Below are positions 8,522-16,830 of a stretch of 64,000 nucleotides of DNA, one piece after another. The DNA is from Streptomyces angustmyceticus. Its GTDB lineage: Bacteria > Actinomycetota > Actinomycetes > Streptomycetales > Streptomycetaceae. Made by a program: the position numbers and the translations under genes. Where the stretch lies: positions 248,001-312,000 of the forward strand of contig NZ_CP082945.1 in NCBI RefSeq assembly GCF_019933235.1, written 5' to 3'. Each line of letters begins with the position of its first letter. The stretch's first letter is position 1. The notes below the pieces were generated by a model. It was not told where the DNA came from and did not search any database. It was given only the letters and a program-made list of their open reading frames with translations.

Positions 8522-9148
8522 TCAGCGCACGCCGTGCGGCCGGAACTGGACGCTGATCCGGGGTCCCGCCGCGTGGGCGCTCTTGGGGATGGCGTGTTCC
8601 CAGGTCCGCTGGCAGGAGCCGCCCATGACGAGCAGGTCGCCGTGTCCGAGCGGGTGCCGTACGGCGTGGCCGCCGCCCCGTGGGCGGAGCAGCAGATCGC
8701 GCGGCGCCCCCACCGACAGGATGGCGACCATGGTGTTCTCGCGTCTGCCGCGGCCGATGCGGTCGCCGTGCCAGGCGACGCTGTCGCGGCCGTCCCGGTA
8801 GTAGCAGAGTCCGGCGGTGGTGAAGGGTTCGCCGAGTTCGGTGGCGTAGTGGGCGGAGAGCGCGTCCCTCACCTCGTCGAGCACGGGGTGCGGCAGCGCG
8901 TCGCCGGCCCGGTAGAAGGCCAGCAGCCGCGGTACGTCCACCACCTGCTCGTACATCCGCCGGCGCTCGGCCTGCCAGGGCACCTCGGCGGCGAGCCGCG
9001 CGAACAGGGCGTCCGCCCCGCTCAGCCATCCGGGCAGCAGGTCGAGCCAGGCCCCGTCGCCGAGCCCGGTCCTGCGCAGCCCGTCCAGCGGGCCGAGAGA
9101 CATCTCGTCGGCCTGGTCGAAGAGCGAGCCCTGGAGGTGCGTGGCCAT
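8522..9148 (-). CDS. AlkB-like 2-oxoglutarate/Fe(II)-dependent dioxygenase
   Basis: 208 residues. AlkB homologues repair alkylated bases (1-methyladenine, 3-methylcytosine) by oxidative demethylation. The iron ligands are visible as the HxD of VAWHGDRIGRG and the distal histidine of RTWEHAIPK. The 2-oxoglutarate-binding arginines lie in RISVQFRP at the C-terminus. The substrate loop FTTAGLCYYRDGRDSVAWH is typical of the AlkB group. The ATG at 9148 follows a region with no strong GGAGG. It is divergent from an IclR gene with a 178-bp gap. Confidence 0.88.
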   Translation of the reverse strand: MATHLQGSLFDQADEMSLGPLDGLRRTGLGDGAWLDLLPGWLSGADALFARLAAEVPWQAERRRMYEQVVDVPRLLAFYRAGDALPHPVLDEVRDALSAHYATELGEPFTTAGLCYYRDGRDSVAWHGDRIGRGRRENTMVAILSVGAPRDLLLRPRGGGHAVRHPLGHGDLLVMGGSCQRTWEHAIPKSAHAAGPRISVQFRPHGVR

Positions 9149-9326
9149 GCTGCCAGGGTACCCAATAATCGAATATGTGTTCTGTGCGCCGTTGCGCGCC
9201 GGGCGTCCGGCTCCGTCGGTCCGGCGCGCGGCAGCCACCACGCGCCGGACCGGCCGGCGCCACGCCCCCACGAGCGCCCACCCGGCCGGCCTTGCCTGTG
9301 CGGGGCGCCGGGCGCACGCTGAAGAC

Positions 9327-10085
9327 ATGGGCAACGGAGACGGCCCTACGCTCATCACTTCCGTCCAGCGCGCCTTCCGCCTGATGGAGGCCGTGGGTGC
9401 GCACGAGGGCGGCGCACCGGCGAAGCAGCTGGCACGCGAGACCGGATTGCCGCTGGCCACCACCTATCACCTGCTGCGCACACTGGCTCACGACGGGTAC
9501 GTCCGGAAGCTGGAGGACGGCGGCTTCGTCCTGGGAGACCGGCTGGAGACCCTGCATGCCGGCGGTCAGGGGCAGGCCCTGCTCAACCGGGTCCGCCCCG
9601 CGCTCGCCGCGCTGCGGGACGAGCTGTCGGCCGCCGCCTACCTGACCTTCTACGAGGACGGCGAGATCCGCGTCGCCGAGATCGTCGACGGCCCCCGGGC
9701 GCCCCGGGTCGACCTGTGGGTGGGCTTCGAGGAGGCCGGGCACGCGACGGCGCTGGGCAAGTGCGTGCTGCGCGAACTGGACGACGAGGCCCGCGACGAC
9801 TACCTCTCCCGCCACCCCCTCGCCGACCTCACGCCCCGCACCATCACGGGCCGCGCCGAGCTGCTCCGCACGCTCGACACCCTGCCCACGGCGCCGCTGG
9901 TCACGGACATGGAGGAGTACGCGCTCGGCACGTTCTGCGTCGCGGTGCCGGTCTACAGCGGTCAGACGCTCGGATCCCTCGGCGTATCGCTCCGGGCGGA
10001 CCGGGTGTCCCGTATCGACGAGGTCCGCAACCGGCTGCTGCCCACCGCGAGCCGTGTGACCAGGGGACTCTCGCTCACTATCTGA
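9327..10085 (+). CDS. IclR family transcriptional regulator
   Basis: 252 residues. The winged helix is at residues 10-75 (SVQRAFRLMEAVGAHEGGAPAKQLARETGLPLATTYHLLRTL). The C-terminal effector domain is of the GAF-like IclR type (HATALGKCVLRELDD, then EEYALGTFCVAVPVYSG). The ATG at 9327 matches the usual short N-terminal arm. IclR proteins control catabolic or secondary-metabolism genes and bind small organic acids. The divergent gene codes AlkB and the downstream gene a PP2C phosphatase, neither an obvious catabolic target. Confidence 0.87.
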   Translation: MGNGDGPTLITSVQRAFRLMEAVGAHEGGAPAKQLARETGLPLATTYHLLRTLAHDGYVRKLEDGGFVLGDRLETLHAGGQGQALLNRVRPALAALRDELSAAAYLTFYEDGEIRVAEIVDGPRAPRVDLWVGFEEAGHATALGKCVLRELDDEARDDYLSRHPLADLTPRTITGRAELLRTLDTLPTAPLVTDMEEYALGTFCVAVPVYSGQTLGSLGVSLRADRVSRIDEVRNRLLPTASRVTRGLSLTI

Positions 10086-10190
10086 AATCCCGGCCCTTGC
10101 CGCTTCCCCACAGATGCCGCTTTCCTTATGGAAACGGACATTTTCCACGTGCCAGTGCACTGAGTAGGGAAGCGAGCCTCGGACCACTCC

Positions 10191-11489
10191 ATGCGCCAAG
10201 CCCCGATCCATCGCCCCGACCGCCACCGGCCGCGGTGGCAGCCCACGAAGCCGTTCTCCGCCCTGCGGGCAGCCGTCCGACACCTCGTTCCGCCCCGGGG
10301 CGACGAGGCGTCCGGTGCGGCGGGCGCCCGCCTGCACTACACCTCCGGCGCGCCGGTGCTGATCATTGCGGCCGTGGCGATCCTCGCCTTCTCCGGCGGG
10401 ACGGGGATGGCGTGGCTGCCGCTGCTCGCCGTGGGCCCCGCGCTGGCCGCGGCCACCAGCGGGCCGTGGGGAGTACTCCGGATCGGCGTCCTGGCGGTGG
10501 CACTGGGTGCGGCGCTGGGGGTGCACGGTGGTGCGCCGGGCACCGAGCAGGCGATCGTCCTGTCCACGCTGTCCGCCGTGACGCTGGCCAGCGCTCTGGC
10601 CAGTGCCCTGCGCAGGCGCCGCGAGCAGGTGCTGGCCGCCGTGCGCTCCGTCGCCGAGGCCGCCCAGCACGCCTTCCTCAAGCCGGTGCCGACGACGGTC
10701 GGGCACTTCCAGACGGCGGTCCGCTACAGCGCCGCCGCGGCCGAGGCCCGGGTCGGCGGGGACCTGTACGCGCTGGTGCCGACGCCGTACGGGGTCCGGC
10801 TGATCGTGGGCGACGTCCGGGGCAAGGGGCTGCCTGCGGTGGGCATCGCCGCGCTGGTTCTGGGCGTGTTCCGGGAAGCGGCCTACGACGAGCCGGACCT
10901 GCTCGACGTGGTCCACCGGATCGAGCGGAGCCTCGCCCGCAACCTGGGTCCCGACGACTTCGTCACGGCGGTGCTGGCCGGCTATCCGGAGGACGGCCGG
11001 ATGGAGCTGGTCAACTGCGGGCACGCCGCTCCGCTCCTGGTCCACGACTCCGGTGTGCTGCCCGTCGATCCTGTCCGTCCGGCCCCGCCCCTGGGCCTGC
11101 GGTCCCTGGCCGGCGAGGCCCCCGCCCTCCAGGAGATCGCCCTGTCCGACGGCAACCAACTGCTGTTCTACACCGACGGCGTGACCGAGGCCCGCGACCA
11201 CCGGCGGGAGTTCTACCCGCTCCCGGAACGGCTGTCCCGGCACCTGACGGAAGACCCCTCCCGCACCCTCGCCGCGCTGCACGAGGACCTGCTCGCGCAC
11301 GTCGGCGGCGAACTGCACGACGACGCCGCCATGCTCCTGCTGCGGAAGCCTGCCGGTGCGCCGGCGGCACCGGAAGAAGCCGGCCCGCCGGCCGGACGGT
11401 GCTGCTCCCCTCGGATGGCCGCCGAAGAGCAGCACCTCGGCGGAGGTGTGCGGTGTGGCGGCGAACCGGAGGACGGGTGCCGGTGGTGA
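10191..11489 (+). CDS. membrane-bound PP2C (SpoIIE/RsbU-type) serine phosphatase
   Basis: 432 residues. The N-terminal region has about three transmembrane segments (residues about 50-145). A cytoplasmic PP2C domain follows from about residue 170. Metal-binding acidic motifs are visible: VGGDLYAL, IVGDVRGKG, LFYTDGVTEARD and LHDDAAMLLL. Such phosphatases dephosphorylate an anti-anti-sigma factor, freeing a SigB-type sigma factor in response to membrane or environmental signals. A SigB-type sigma gene lies 0.5 kb downstream and a second phosphatase 4 kb away, which supports that role. The last 50 residues are Cys/Gly/Pro-rich and look disordered. A 9-bp inverted repeat (GTGCTGCTC/GAGCAGCAC, 11399-11434) lies in that tail. 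Confidence 0.87.
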   Translation: MRQAPIHRPDRHRPRWQPTKPFSALRAAVRHLVPPRGDEASGAAGARLHYTSGAPVLIIAAVAILAFSGGTGMAWLPLLAVGPALAAATSGPWGVLRIGVLAVALGAALGVHGGAPGTEQAIVLSTLSAVTLASALASALRRRREQVLAAVRSVAEAAQHAFLKPVPTTVGHFQTAVRYSAAAAEARVGGDLYALVPTPYGVRLIVGDVRGKGLPAVGIAALVLGVFREAAYDEPDLLDVVHRIERSLARNLGPDDFVTAVLAGYPEDGRMELVNCGHAAPLLVHDSGVLPVDPVRPAPPLGLRSLAGEAPALQEIALSDGNQLLFYTDGVTEARDHRREFYPLPERLSRHLTEDPSRTLAALHEDLLAHVGGELHDDAAMLLLRKPAGAPAAPEEAGPPAGRCCSPRMAAEEQHLGGGVRCGGEPEDGCRW

Positions 11490-11564
11490 GCTGAGTACAG
11501 TCGGCCATGTGGGCCGTTCCGGACGGCCCACGGCACGGTACGCACCTGCTGAGGAGCGCCTCGT

Positions 11565-11984
11565 ATGTCGAAACCACCGCTTCCCGACGCCGCGGTCGCC
11601 ATGTTGGGCAAGGCGAATCCGGCCGTCATCACGACGCTGCGGCCGGATGGGCAGCCGGTGTCCACGGCCACCTGGTACCTCTGGGACCACGGCCGGATCC
11701 TGGTCAACATGGATGAGGGCCGCAAACGGCTGGAGCACGTCCGCAACGACCCGCGGGTCTCGCTGACCGTGCTGGACGAGGGCAACTGGTACACGCACCT
11801 CAGCATCGTCGGCCGGGTCGCCGCGTTCCGTGACGACGACGGGCTCGCGGACATCGACCGGCTGGCGCGGCAGTACCTCGGCACGCCGTATCCGCAGCGG
11901 GACCGCCGCCGGGTCAGTGCCTGGATCGAGATCGACCGCTGGCACGGCTGGGGCAGCATGAAGGACAGCAGCCAGGCGGGCTGA
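11565..11984 (+). CDS. PPOX-class flavin/F420-dependent oxidoreductase family protein
   Basis: 139 residues, about the size of single-domain split-barrel proteins of the pyridoxamine-phosphate-oxidase-like superfamily that bind FMN or F420. Landmarks are AVITTLRPDGQPVSTATWYLWDH at the N-terminus, the KRLEHVRNDPRVSLTV segment and the terminal WIEIDRWHGWG. It matches the actinobacterial TIGR03618-like group, many of whose members use F420. The cofactor choice is inferred. GAGGAGCG precedes the ATG. It converges on the sigma gene with 33 bp between them. Confidence 0.82.
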   Translation: MSKPPLPDAAVAMLGKANPAVITTLRPDGQPVSTATWYLWDHGRILVNMDEGRKRLEHVRNDPRVSLTVLDEGNWYTHLSIVGRVAAFRDDDGLADIDRLARQYLGTPYPQRDRRRVSAWIEIDRWHGWGSMKDSSQAG

Positions 11985-12017
11985 CCACGGCAGCGGCCGG
12001 CCGCCTCTCCGGGCGCG

Positions 12018-12899
12018 TCACTTCTCGGCCAGGAGGCCCTTGCGCAGGGTGGCGAAGGCGCGGGCCAGCAGGCGGGAGACGTGCATCTGGGAGATCCCGA
12101 GTTCCCTGCCGATCTCGGCCTGCGTCATCTCCGCCCCGAAGCGCAGCCGCAGGAGGGTGCGGTCGCGGTCGTCGAGTTCGGCCAGGTGCGGCTTGAGGGC
12201 CTGGACGTCCTCGGCCAGGGCGAGGGCGGGGTCCTCGGTGCCGATGAGGTCGGCGACGAGTCCGGTCTGCCCCTTGGCGCCGGCCTGGACGGGCCGGTCC
12301 ATGGAGTCGCTGTCGTAGCCGTTGCCGGCCACCAGCCCTTCCGCCACCTCGTCCGCCGGCAGGTCCAGACGGGCCGCGAGGTCGGCGACGGTGGGCTCGT
12401 GGCCGCCCTCGCTCTCCAGCTCCTCCCGGGCGCGGGCCAGGTCGATACGGAGTTCCTGCAGGCGCCGCGGCACACGCACCGACCAGGTGGTGTCGCGGAA
12501 GAACCGCTTGATCTCGCCCTGGATGTAGGGGACGGCCAGCGTGGTGAACTCCACGTCGCGGGCGGGGTCGTAGCGGTCGATCGCCTTGATCAGACCGATC
12601 GTCCCGACCTGCAGGACGTCCTCCGCGGAGTCCCTGCGGCTGGAGAAGCGGCGGGCGACGTAGCGCACCAGGGAGAGGTTCATCTCGATGAGGGTGTTGC
12701 GCGCGTACTGGTACTCGGGCGTGCCCTCCTCCAGGTCGTGCAACCGCTCCAGGAACCGCCGGGACAACTCCCGTGCGTCGCAGGGCGCGACCCGCTGCGG
12801 GACCTGGATGTGTGGCAGCACCGTCGCAGCCGGAACGGTGCTCTCCTTCGATGTGGTCCGCGGCTCCGTCCCGGCGTTCACGGTGCTGATGCTGCTCAT
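12018..12899 (-). CDS. SigB/SigF/SigG-type (group 3) RNA polymerase sigma factor
   Basis: 293 residues. Region 2 is visible (LIEMNLSLVRYVARRFSSRR, DVLQVGTIGLIKAIDRYDPARD, then the -10-binding FTTLAVPYIQGEIKRFFRD). Region 3 starts WSVRVPRRLQELR. Region 4 ends with the helix-turn-helix MTQAEIGRELGISQMHVSRLLARA. It resembles the Streptomyces SigB/F/G set used in osmotic, oxidative and developmental stress. The ATG at 12899 has GCGGGAG upstream. A GGGTAG (12944-12949, reverse strand) resembles the SigB-type -10 GGGTAY and might allow autoregulation, but no good -35 was seen. No anti-sigma or anti-anti-sigma gene is in the window. Confidence 0.9.
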   Translation of the reverse strand: MSSISTVNAGTEPRTTSKESTVPAATVLPHIQVPQRVAPCDARELSRRFLERLHDLEEGTPEYQYARNTLIEMNLSLVRYVARRFSSRRDSAEDVLQVGTIGLIKAIDRYDPARDVEFTTLAVPYIQGEIKRFFRDTTWSVRVPRRLQELRIDLARAREELESEGGHEPTVADLAARLDLPADEVAEGLVAGNGYDSDSMDRPVQAGAKGQTGLVADLIGTEDPALALAEDVQALKPHLAELDDRDRTLLRLRFGAEMTQAEIGRELGISQMHVSRLLARAFATLRKGLLAEK

Positions 12900-12999
12900 G
12901 CTCGTGGCTCCCGCCTGTTGCTGAGCCCCCGTCGGACGCTCCCCTACCCGACGCCGCCACAGGCATGTCCCGCCGCCTGTCCTTCCTTGCCCGCGCCGC

Positions 13000-13997
13000 C
13001 GGGCCGCCGGGACCGTCGCATGGGGCCACGGCCAGTCGACGGGTGTCCGGGGCTCGTCCTCTCCGGTGCAGGTGTCCCCGGCGTCCACAGCACGTGCAGC
13101 CGACCGCGGTCCGTGCGGGTCACCTCGACGCGTACAACTCCGGCCGGGCGTCGGTCTCCAGGCGGCGGACGTGCGTGGTCCCGTCGAGGCAGGCGGTGAG
13201 TTTGGCGAAGGTGTCGGCGGACGGGTGGCGCCGGGTGAGGGCGAGGATATTGCGGGTGACGAGCCGGCGGCAGTTGATCCGGTCCCGCTTCGCGGCCAGT
13301 TCGGGCCGGACGCCGCGAAGGCCGCCATCATGGTCTGCTGGAACGCGGCCTGGGCGTCGGGGAATTCGAAGAGCGTCGGCCCGTTGTACTCCCCCGCCAC
13401 CACCGGCCGCTCGTAGCCGTGCCGGCGCATCATCCGGCGGACGGTCGCCACCTGCTCGGGGATGTCGTGCGGGTCGCCGTAGAGGTGGACGGAGAAGAGG
13501 GCGAAGGCGTCGCGACCGTGGGCGAGGACATGGCCGAAGAACTGCCGGGCCGGGCCGTCGGCGGGACCGGCGAGCACGTCGTAGCCGCACCCGCCGGGGA
13601 CGACCCGCGCGTCCGGGTCGGCGGCGCGCACCCGGCGGTGGAGGGCGGTGAGCTGCTCGACGTGATCCGGCGCGGTTCCGGCCCACAGGAGCCCGGTGTT
13701 GCTGGGCTCGTTGTCGCACTGCCAGTAGTGGACGCGGCCCCGGCAGAGGGCCGCGAGATCGCCGACGAAGCGCGCGCAGTGCCGCGGGTCGCGGGCGGGC
13801 GACGACGGCAGGAAGCCGGTCGCGTGCCGGGTCGCCCACGGGGAGCTGGAGCACCCGGTCACCCACACCTCGTCGGCCGGGTCCAGCTGGCCGAGGACCG
13901 CATCGACGGCCGTCCAGGCGTAGCACCCCGGCTCCGGTTCGACCTGGCCCCAGTGGACGTAGACCCGCACCTGATGCGCCGCCGGTACGGGCTCCAC
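13000..13997 (-). pseudogene. decayed glycoside hydrolase (clan A-like TIM barrel)
   Basis: From GTG 13997 the frame reads a TIM-barrel hydrolase: HQVRVYVHWGQVEPEPG, then YWQCDNEPSNTGLLW (NEP holds the usual acid/base Glu), and VVAGEYNGPTLFEF (a candidate nucleophile Glu). At about 13303 the homology-like reading moves to another frame (ELAAKRDRINCRRLVTRN, then RRHPSADTFAKL) and stops at 13120. The first frame then again shows hydrolase-like sequence (GEDEPRTPVDWPWPH, about 13010-13060). At least two frameshifts, and probably an internal deletion between VTRN and RRHPS, separate the parts. No Met-led N-terminus is seen upstream of 13997. A single sequencing error would not explain all of this. 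Confidence 0.7.
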
Positions 13998-14314
13998 TCG
14001 CCGCAGCAGCTCGGCGAGGCCATCACCGCCGCCCGCGCGCCGGCCGCCGAGGGCGGGCGCGACCCCCTGCTCACGGAGTGGATGACCGCCCCCTCGGGAG
14101 CCGGGATGGACAAGCAGTTCGCGCTCAGCCCGGCGTTCCTCGTCGAGGGCATCGCGGCGCGCCTGCCGGGCCGGGACGCGACGGCGGGCGGGCAGGGCAG
14201 GGCCGTCGCGGTCCGGGGATCGCGACGGAAATTCCGTTGCGCGTGCGGCGGCACCCGTGGCATTGTTAATGCAACATTCGTTGCAGTAGAGAACAGTCAG
14301 GGAAGAGCCAGCCG
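13998..14314 (+). promoter_or_regulatory. upstream region of the vgb-like gene
   Basis: 317 bases without an assigned gene. On the + strand, bases about 13998-14170 read as plausible protein (PLLTEWMTAPSGAGMDKQF and beyond), but without a start or stop of their own; this may be a remnant or chance. Bases 14255-14300 are A/T-richer and hold the palindrome listed separately, so the vgb-like promoter probably lies here. Confidence 0.4.
14270..14285 (+). promoter_or_regulatory. palindromic operator upstream of the vgb-like gene
   Basis: TGCAACATTCGTTGCA is a palindrome with perfect 6-bp arms and a 4-base centre, 29 bases before the start codon, in an A/T-rich stretch. It is well placed to overlap the promoter. 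The cognate regulator is not adjacent and is unknown. Confidence 0.55.
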
Positions 14315-15208
14315 ATGTCCCGCCGCACCGTCTCGTTCGAGGAGATTCCGGTCTCCGACGCCCATGCCGGCCCCTACGCCCTCACCACGGGCCCCGACGA
14401 CGCCCTGTGGTGCACCTTGGTCCACGCCGGCCGGATCGCCCGCCTGACGCCGGGCGGCCGGCTGGACCAGTTCGCACTCGACTCCGCCTCCTGCGGGCCC
14501 GCCGTCATCACCCCGGGGCCCGACGGGGCACTGTGGTTCACCCGGAGCCGGGACGGCCGCATCGGACGGATCACGGTGGACGGGAAGGCGACCTCGTTCC
14601 CCGTGCCCGATCCCGGCTGCGGCCCGTTCGGCCTGGCGTCCGGCCCGGACGGCGCCCTGTGGTTCACCCAGCTGCACAGCGACCGCATCGGGCGGATCGA
14701 CACGGACGGCCGGGTGACGGAGTTCCCGCTGCCCCTCACCGGCGCCTTCCCCTCGGCCCTGACGACCGGCCCCGACGACGCCCTGTGGTTCACCCTCAAC
14801 CAGGCACACGCGATCGGCCGTCTCGGCCTCGACGGCGACGTCACCCTCTACCCGCTCCCGGCCGGCAACGCCGCGCCGGTCGGCATCACCTGCGGCGCGG
14901 ACGGCGCGCTCTGGTTCGTCGAGATAGGCGCCGGCCGGATCGGGCGGATCACCACCGGCGGACGGATCGACGAGTTCCCCCTGCCGGACCCGGCGTGCCG
15001 GCCGCACGCGATCGTCGCCGGCCCGGACGGCGCCTGCTGGTTCACCGAATGGGGCGCCAACCGCGTCGGCTCCCTCACCCCCGGAGGCCGTATCGAGGAG
15101 TACGACCTGCCGACCCCCGGTTCGGAACCGCACGGCCTGGCCTTCGGGCCGGACGGCGCGCTGTACGTGGCGCTGGAGACCGGCGCGATCGCCCGGATGA
15201 CGCCCTGA
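14315..15208 (+). CDS. vgb: virginiamycin B lyase (Vgb) homologue
   Basis: 297 residues, close to the 295-299 of Vgb lyases. Seven beta-propeller blades are visible, each carrying a GPDGALWFT-like repeat. Vgb linearises streptogramin B antibiotics by elimination at the ester bond. Residues I recall as catalytic in staphylococcal Vgb (His228, Glu268, His270, Glu284) have counterparts His231 (RPHAIVAG), Glu271 and His273 (SEPHGLAFG) and Glu288 (ALETGAI). Many actinobacterial homologues have not been tested, so true streptogramin resistance is only inferred. There is no signal peptide, so it is cytoplasmic. A palindromic operator lies just upstream. Confidence 0.82.
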   Translation: MSRRTVSFEEIPVSDAHAGPYALTTGPDDALWCTLVHAGRIARLTPGGRLDQFALDSASCGPAVITPGPDGALWFTRSRDGRIGRITVDGKATSFPVPDPGCGPFGLASGPDGALWFTQLHSDRIGRIDTDGRVTEFPLPLTGAFPSALTTGPDDALWFTLNQAHAIGRLGLDGDVTLYPLPAGNAAPVGITCGADGALWFVEIGAGRIGRITTGGRIDEFPLPDPACRPHAIVAGPDGACWFTEWGANRVGSLTPGGRIEEYDLPTPGSEPHGLAFGPDGALYVALETGAIARMTP

Positions 15209-15337
15209 GCTGCCTGTCGGTGTCACCATCGAGAGGACAGGCATCGCCGTCGGCAGCGTGGGCGGAGGCGATGCCACCGCAGGGACAGCCCACGGGGCGA
15301 AGGCTCGGCGAGCTGCGATCCGAGGAGAGGTGCCCGC

Positions 15338-16654
15338 ATGAGCAGTCCAGACGCCCGGGCGCGGATGCTGGGTGACCTGATCGCCGCCAGCCATGTGATC
15401 ACGCTGGAGCAGCTGCCGGACCTGGTCGTCAAGCACGCCGCCCGGGTCGGCTGGCCGGGGGTGCTGGTCTACCTGGCCGATCTCCAGCAGGACGTCCTGT
15501 GCCTGCTCGCCGGCCGTGGCCCCGGTGCCGGCGGCGGGGCGGAGGCGCCGCCGGACGTGGTGCGGGTGGAGGGCACCCTCGCCGGGCGGGCGTTCCAGAC
15601 CGGGGGCATCGTCGGGGGCCCCACGTCCGAGGCCGGCCACTGGTGGGTTCCGCTGCTCGACGGCACCGAGCGGCTGGGCGTCCTGCGCGCCTCCGCCGCG
15701 CCGGACACGGAGATGGACGCCCAGGCCGCCGTGGACCTGCGCAACCTCGCCGGGCTGATCGCGTTGATGATCGTCAGCAAGCGGGGAGCGAGCGACACCT
15801 ACGCCCAGCTGGTGCGGCGCCGGAGGATGAACGTCGCCGCCGAGATGGAGTGGCGCATCATGCCTCCGCGGACCTTCGCCACCGACCGGGTGCTGATCAG
15901 CGCGGTGATGGAGCCCGCCTACGAGGTCAGCGGTGACGTCTTCGACTACGCGATCGCCGAGGAGACCGTGCATCTGGCGCTCTTCGACGCCATGGGCCAC
16001 GACACCGCCGCCGGGCTCACCGCGAACCTCGCGGTCGCCGCCAGCCGCAACCGGCGCCGGCAGAACGCCGGAATCCTGTCGATCGCCGAGGCCGTGGAGC
16101 ACGCCCTCGTGGAACAGTTCGGTTCGAGCCGCTACGCCACGGGCCTCCTGGCCGAGCTGAATTCCGCCACCGGCGTGCTCACCTGGACCAGCCTGGGCCA
16201 CCCCACTCCGGTCGTCATCCGCAAGGGACGCACCGCACTCGGCCTGACCTGCCCGCCCGCGCCGCCCATGGGCACCGACCTGGGGATGCTGCCCACCCTC
16301 AGCCGGGACCAGCTGGAGCCCGGCGACCGCCTGCTGCTGTACACCGACGGCATCACCGAGGCCCGTAACCACGAAGGCCGGGAGTTCGGACTCGCGGGCT
16401 TCACCGACTTCCTCATCCAGCACCACGCCGACGGGCTGCCCGTCCCGGAGACCCTGCGCCGCCTGATCAGGCGCCATCTCGCCTACCACGACGGGCGGCT
16501 CGGCGACGACGCCACGGTCCTGCTGCTGGAGTGGAGCGGCCCCACCCCCTACCGTCCCGCACGGGTCGAGGCCCTCGCCGGCCTCCCGGAGCACAGCACC
16601 GCCGAGCCGCCCCTCGCGACTCCCTGGGCCCCACCCGCCAGAGACGTCCTGTAG
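15338..16654 (+). CDS. soluble PP2C (RsbU-type) phosphatase with N-terminal GAF-like sensor domain
   Basis: 438 residues without transmembrane segments. Residues about 15-150 look like a GAF-type sensor (VGWPGVLVYLADLQQDVLCLL, then HWWVPLLDGTERLGVLRAS). The PP2C domain (about 170-390) has the acidic metal motifs SGDVFDY, ALFDAMGHD, LLYTDGITEARN and LGDDATVLLL. It would dephosphorylate an anti-anti-sigma factor in a partner switch. Together with the membrane phosphatase at 10.2 kb and the sigma gene at 12 kb it suggests a local stress-signalling cluster. The ATG has GAGGAGAGG upstream. The C-terminal 45 residues are Pro-rich. Confidence 0.87.
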   Translation: MSSPDARARMLGDLIAASHVITLEQLPDLVVKHAARVGWPGVLVYLADLQQDVLCLLAGRGPGAGGGAEAPPDVVRVEGTLAGRAFQTGGIVGGPTSEAGHWWVPLLDGTERLGVLRASAAPDTEMDAQAAVDLRNLAGLIALMIVSKRGASDTYAQLVRRRRMNVAAEMEWRIMPPRTFATDRVLISAVMEPAYEVSGDVFDYAIAEETVHLALFDAMGHDTAAGLTANLAVAASRNRRRQNAGILSIAEAVEHALVEQFGSSRYATGLLAELNSATGVLTWTSLGHPTPVVIRKGRTALGLTCPPAPPMGTDLGMLPTLSRDQLEPGDRLLLYTDGITEARNHEGREFGLAGFTDFLIQHHADGLPVPETLRRLIRRHLAYHDGRLGDDATVLLLEWSGPTPYRPARVEALAGLPEHSTAEPPLATPWAPPARDVL

Positions 16655-16830
16655 GGCTCCGGGGGCACGGTCCCCCGCAGGAGGCGGACGGCGGGGCCGA
16701 GGGGATCCGTCCTGCCAAGGCATCCGGAGTGTGTCCGCGGCGACGGGGCAGAAGCATCACGCTCCCGTCGGTCCCCGCGACCGGCCGGGTGCGCCCCGAC
16801 GGCGGGGCAGGAGCCCTCTGGAGGTCACGG

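Noticed and set aside
8121..11945. 1274-codon minus-strand frame across alkB, iclR and phosphatase genes
   Set aside because: Covers three genes with strong motifs in other frames; amino acid use is that of a shadow.
14297..16723. 808-codon minus-strand frame opposite the vgb-like and phosphatase genes
   Set aside because: Shadow frame; repetitive because the propeller repeats are repetitive on the other strand.
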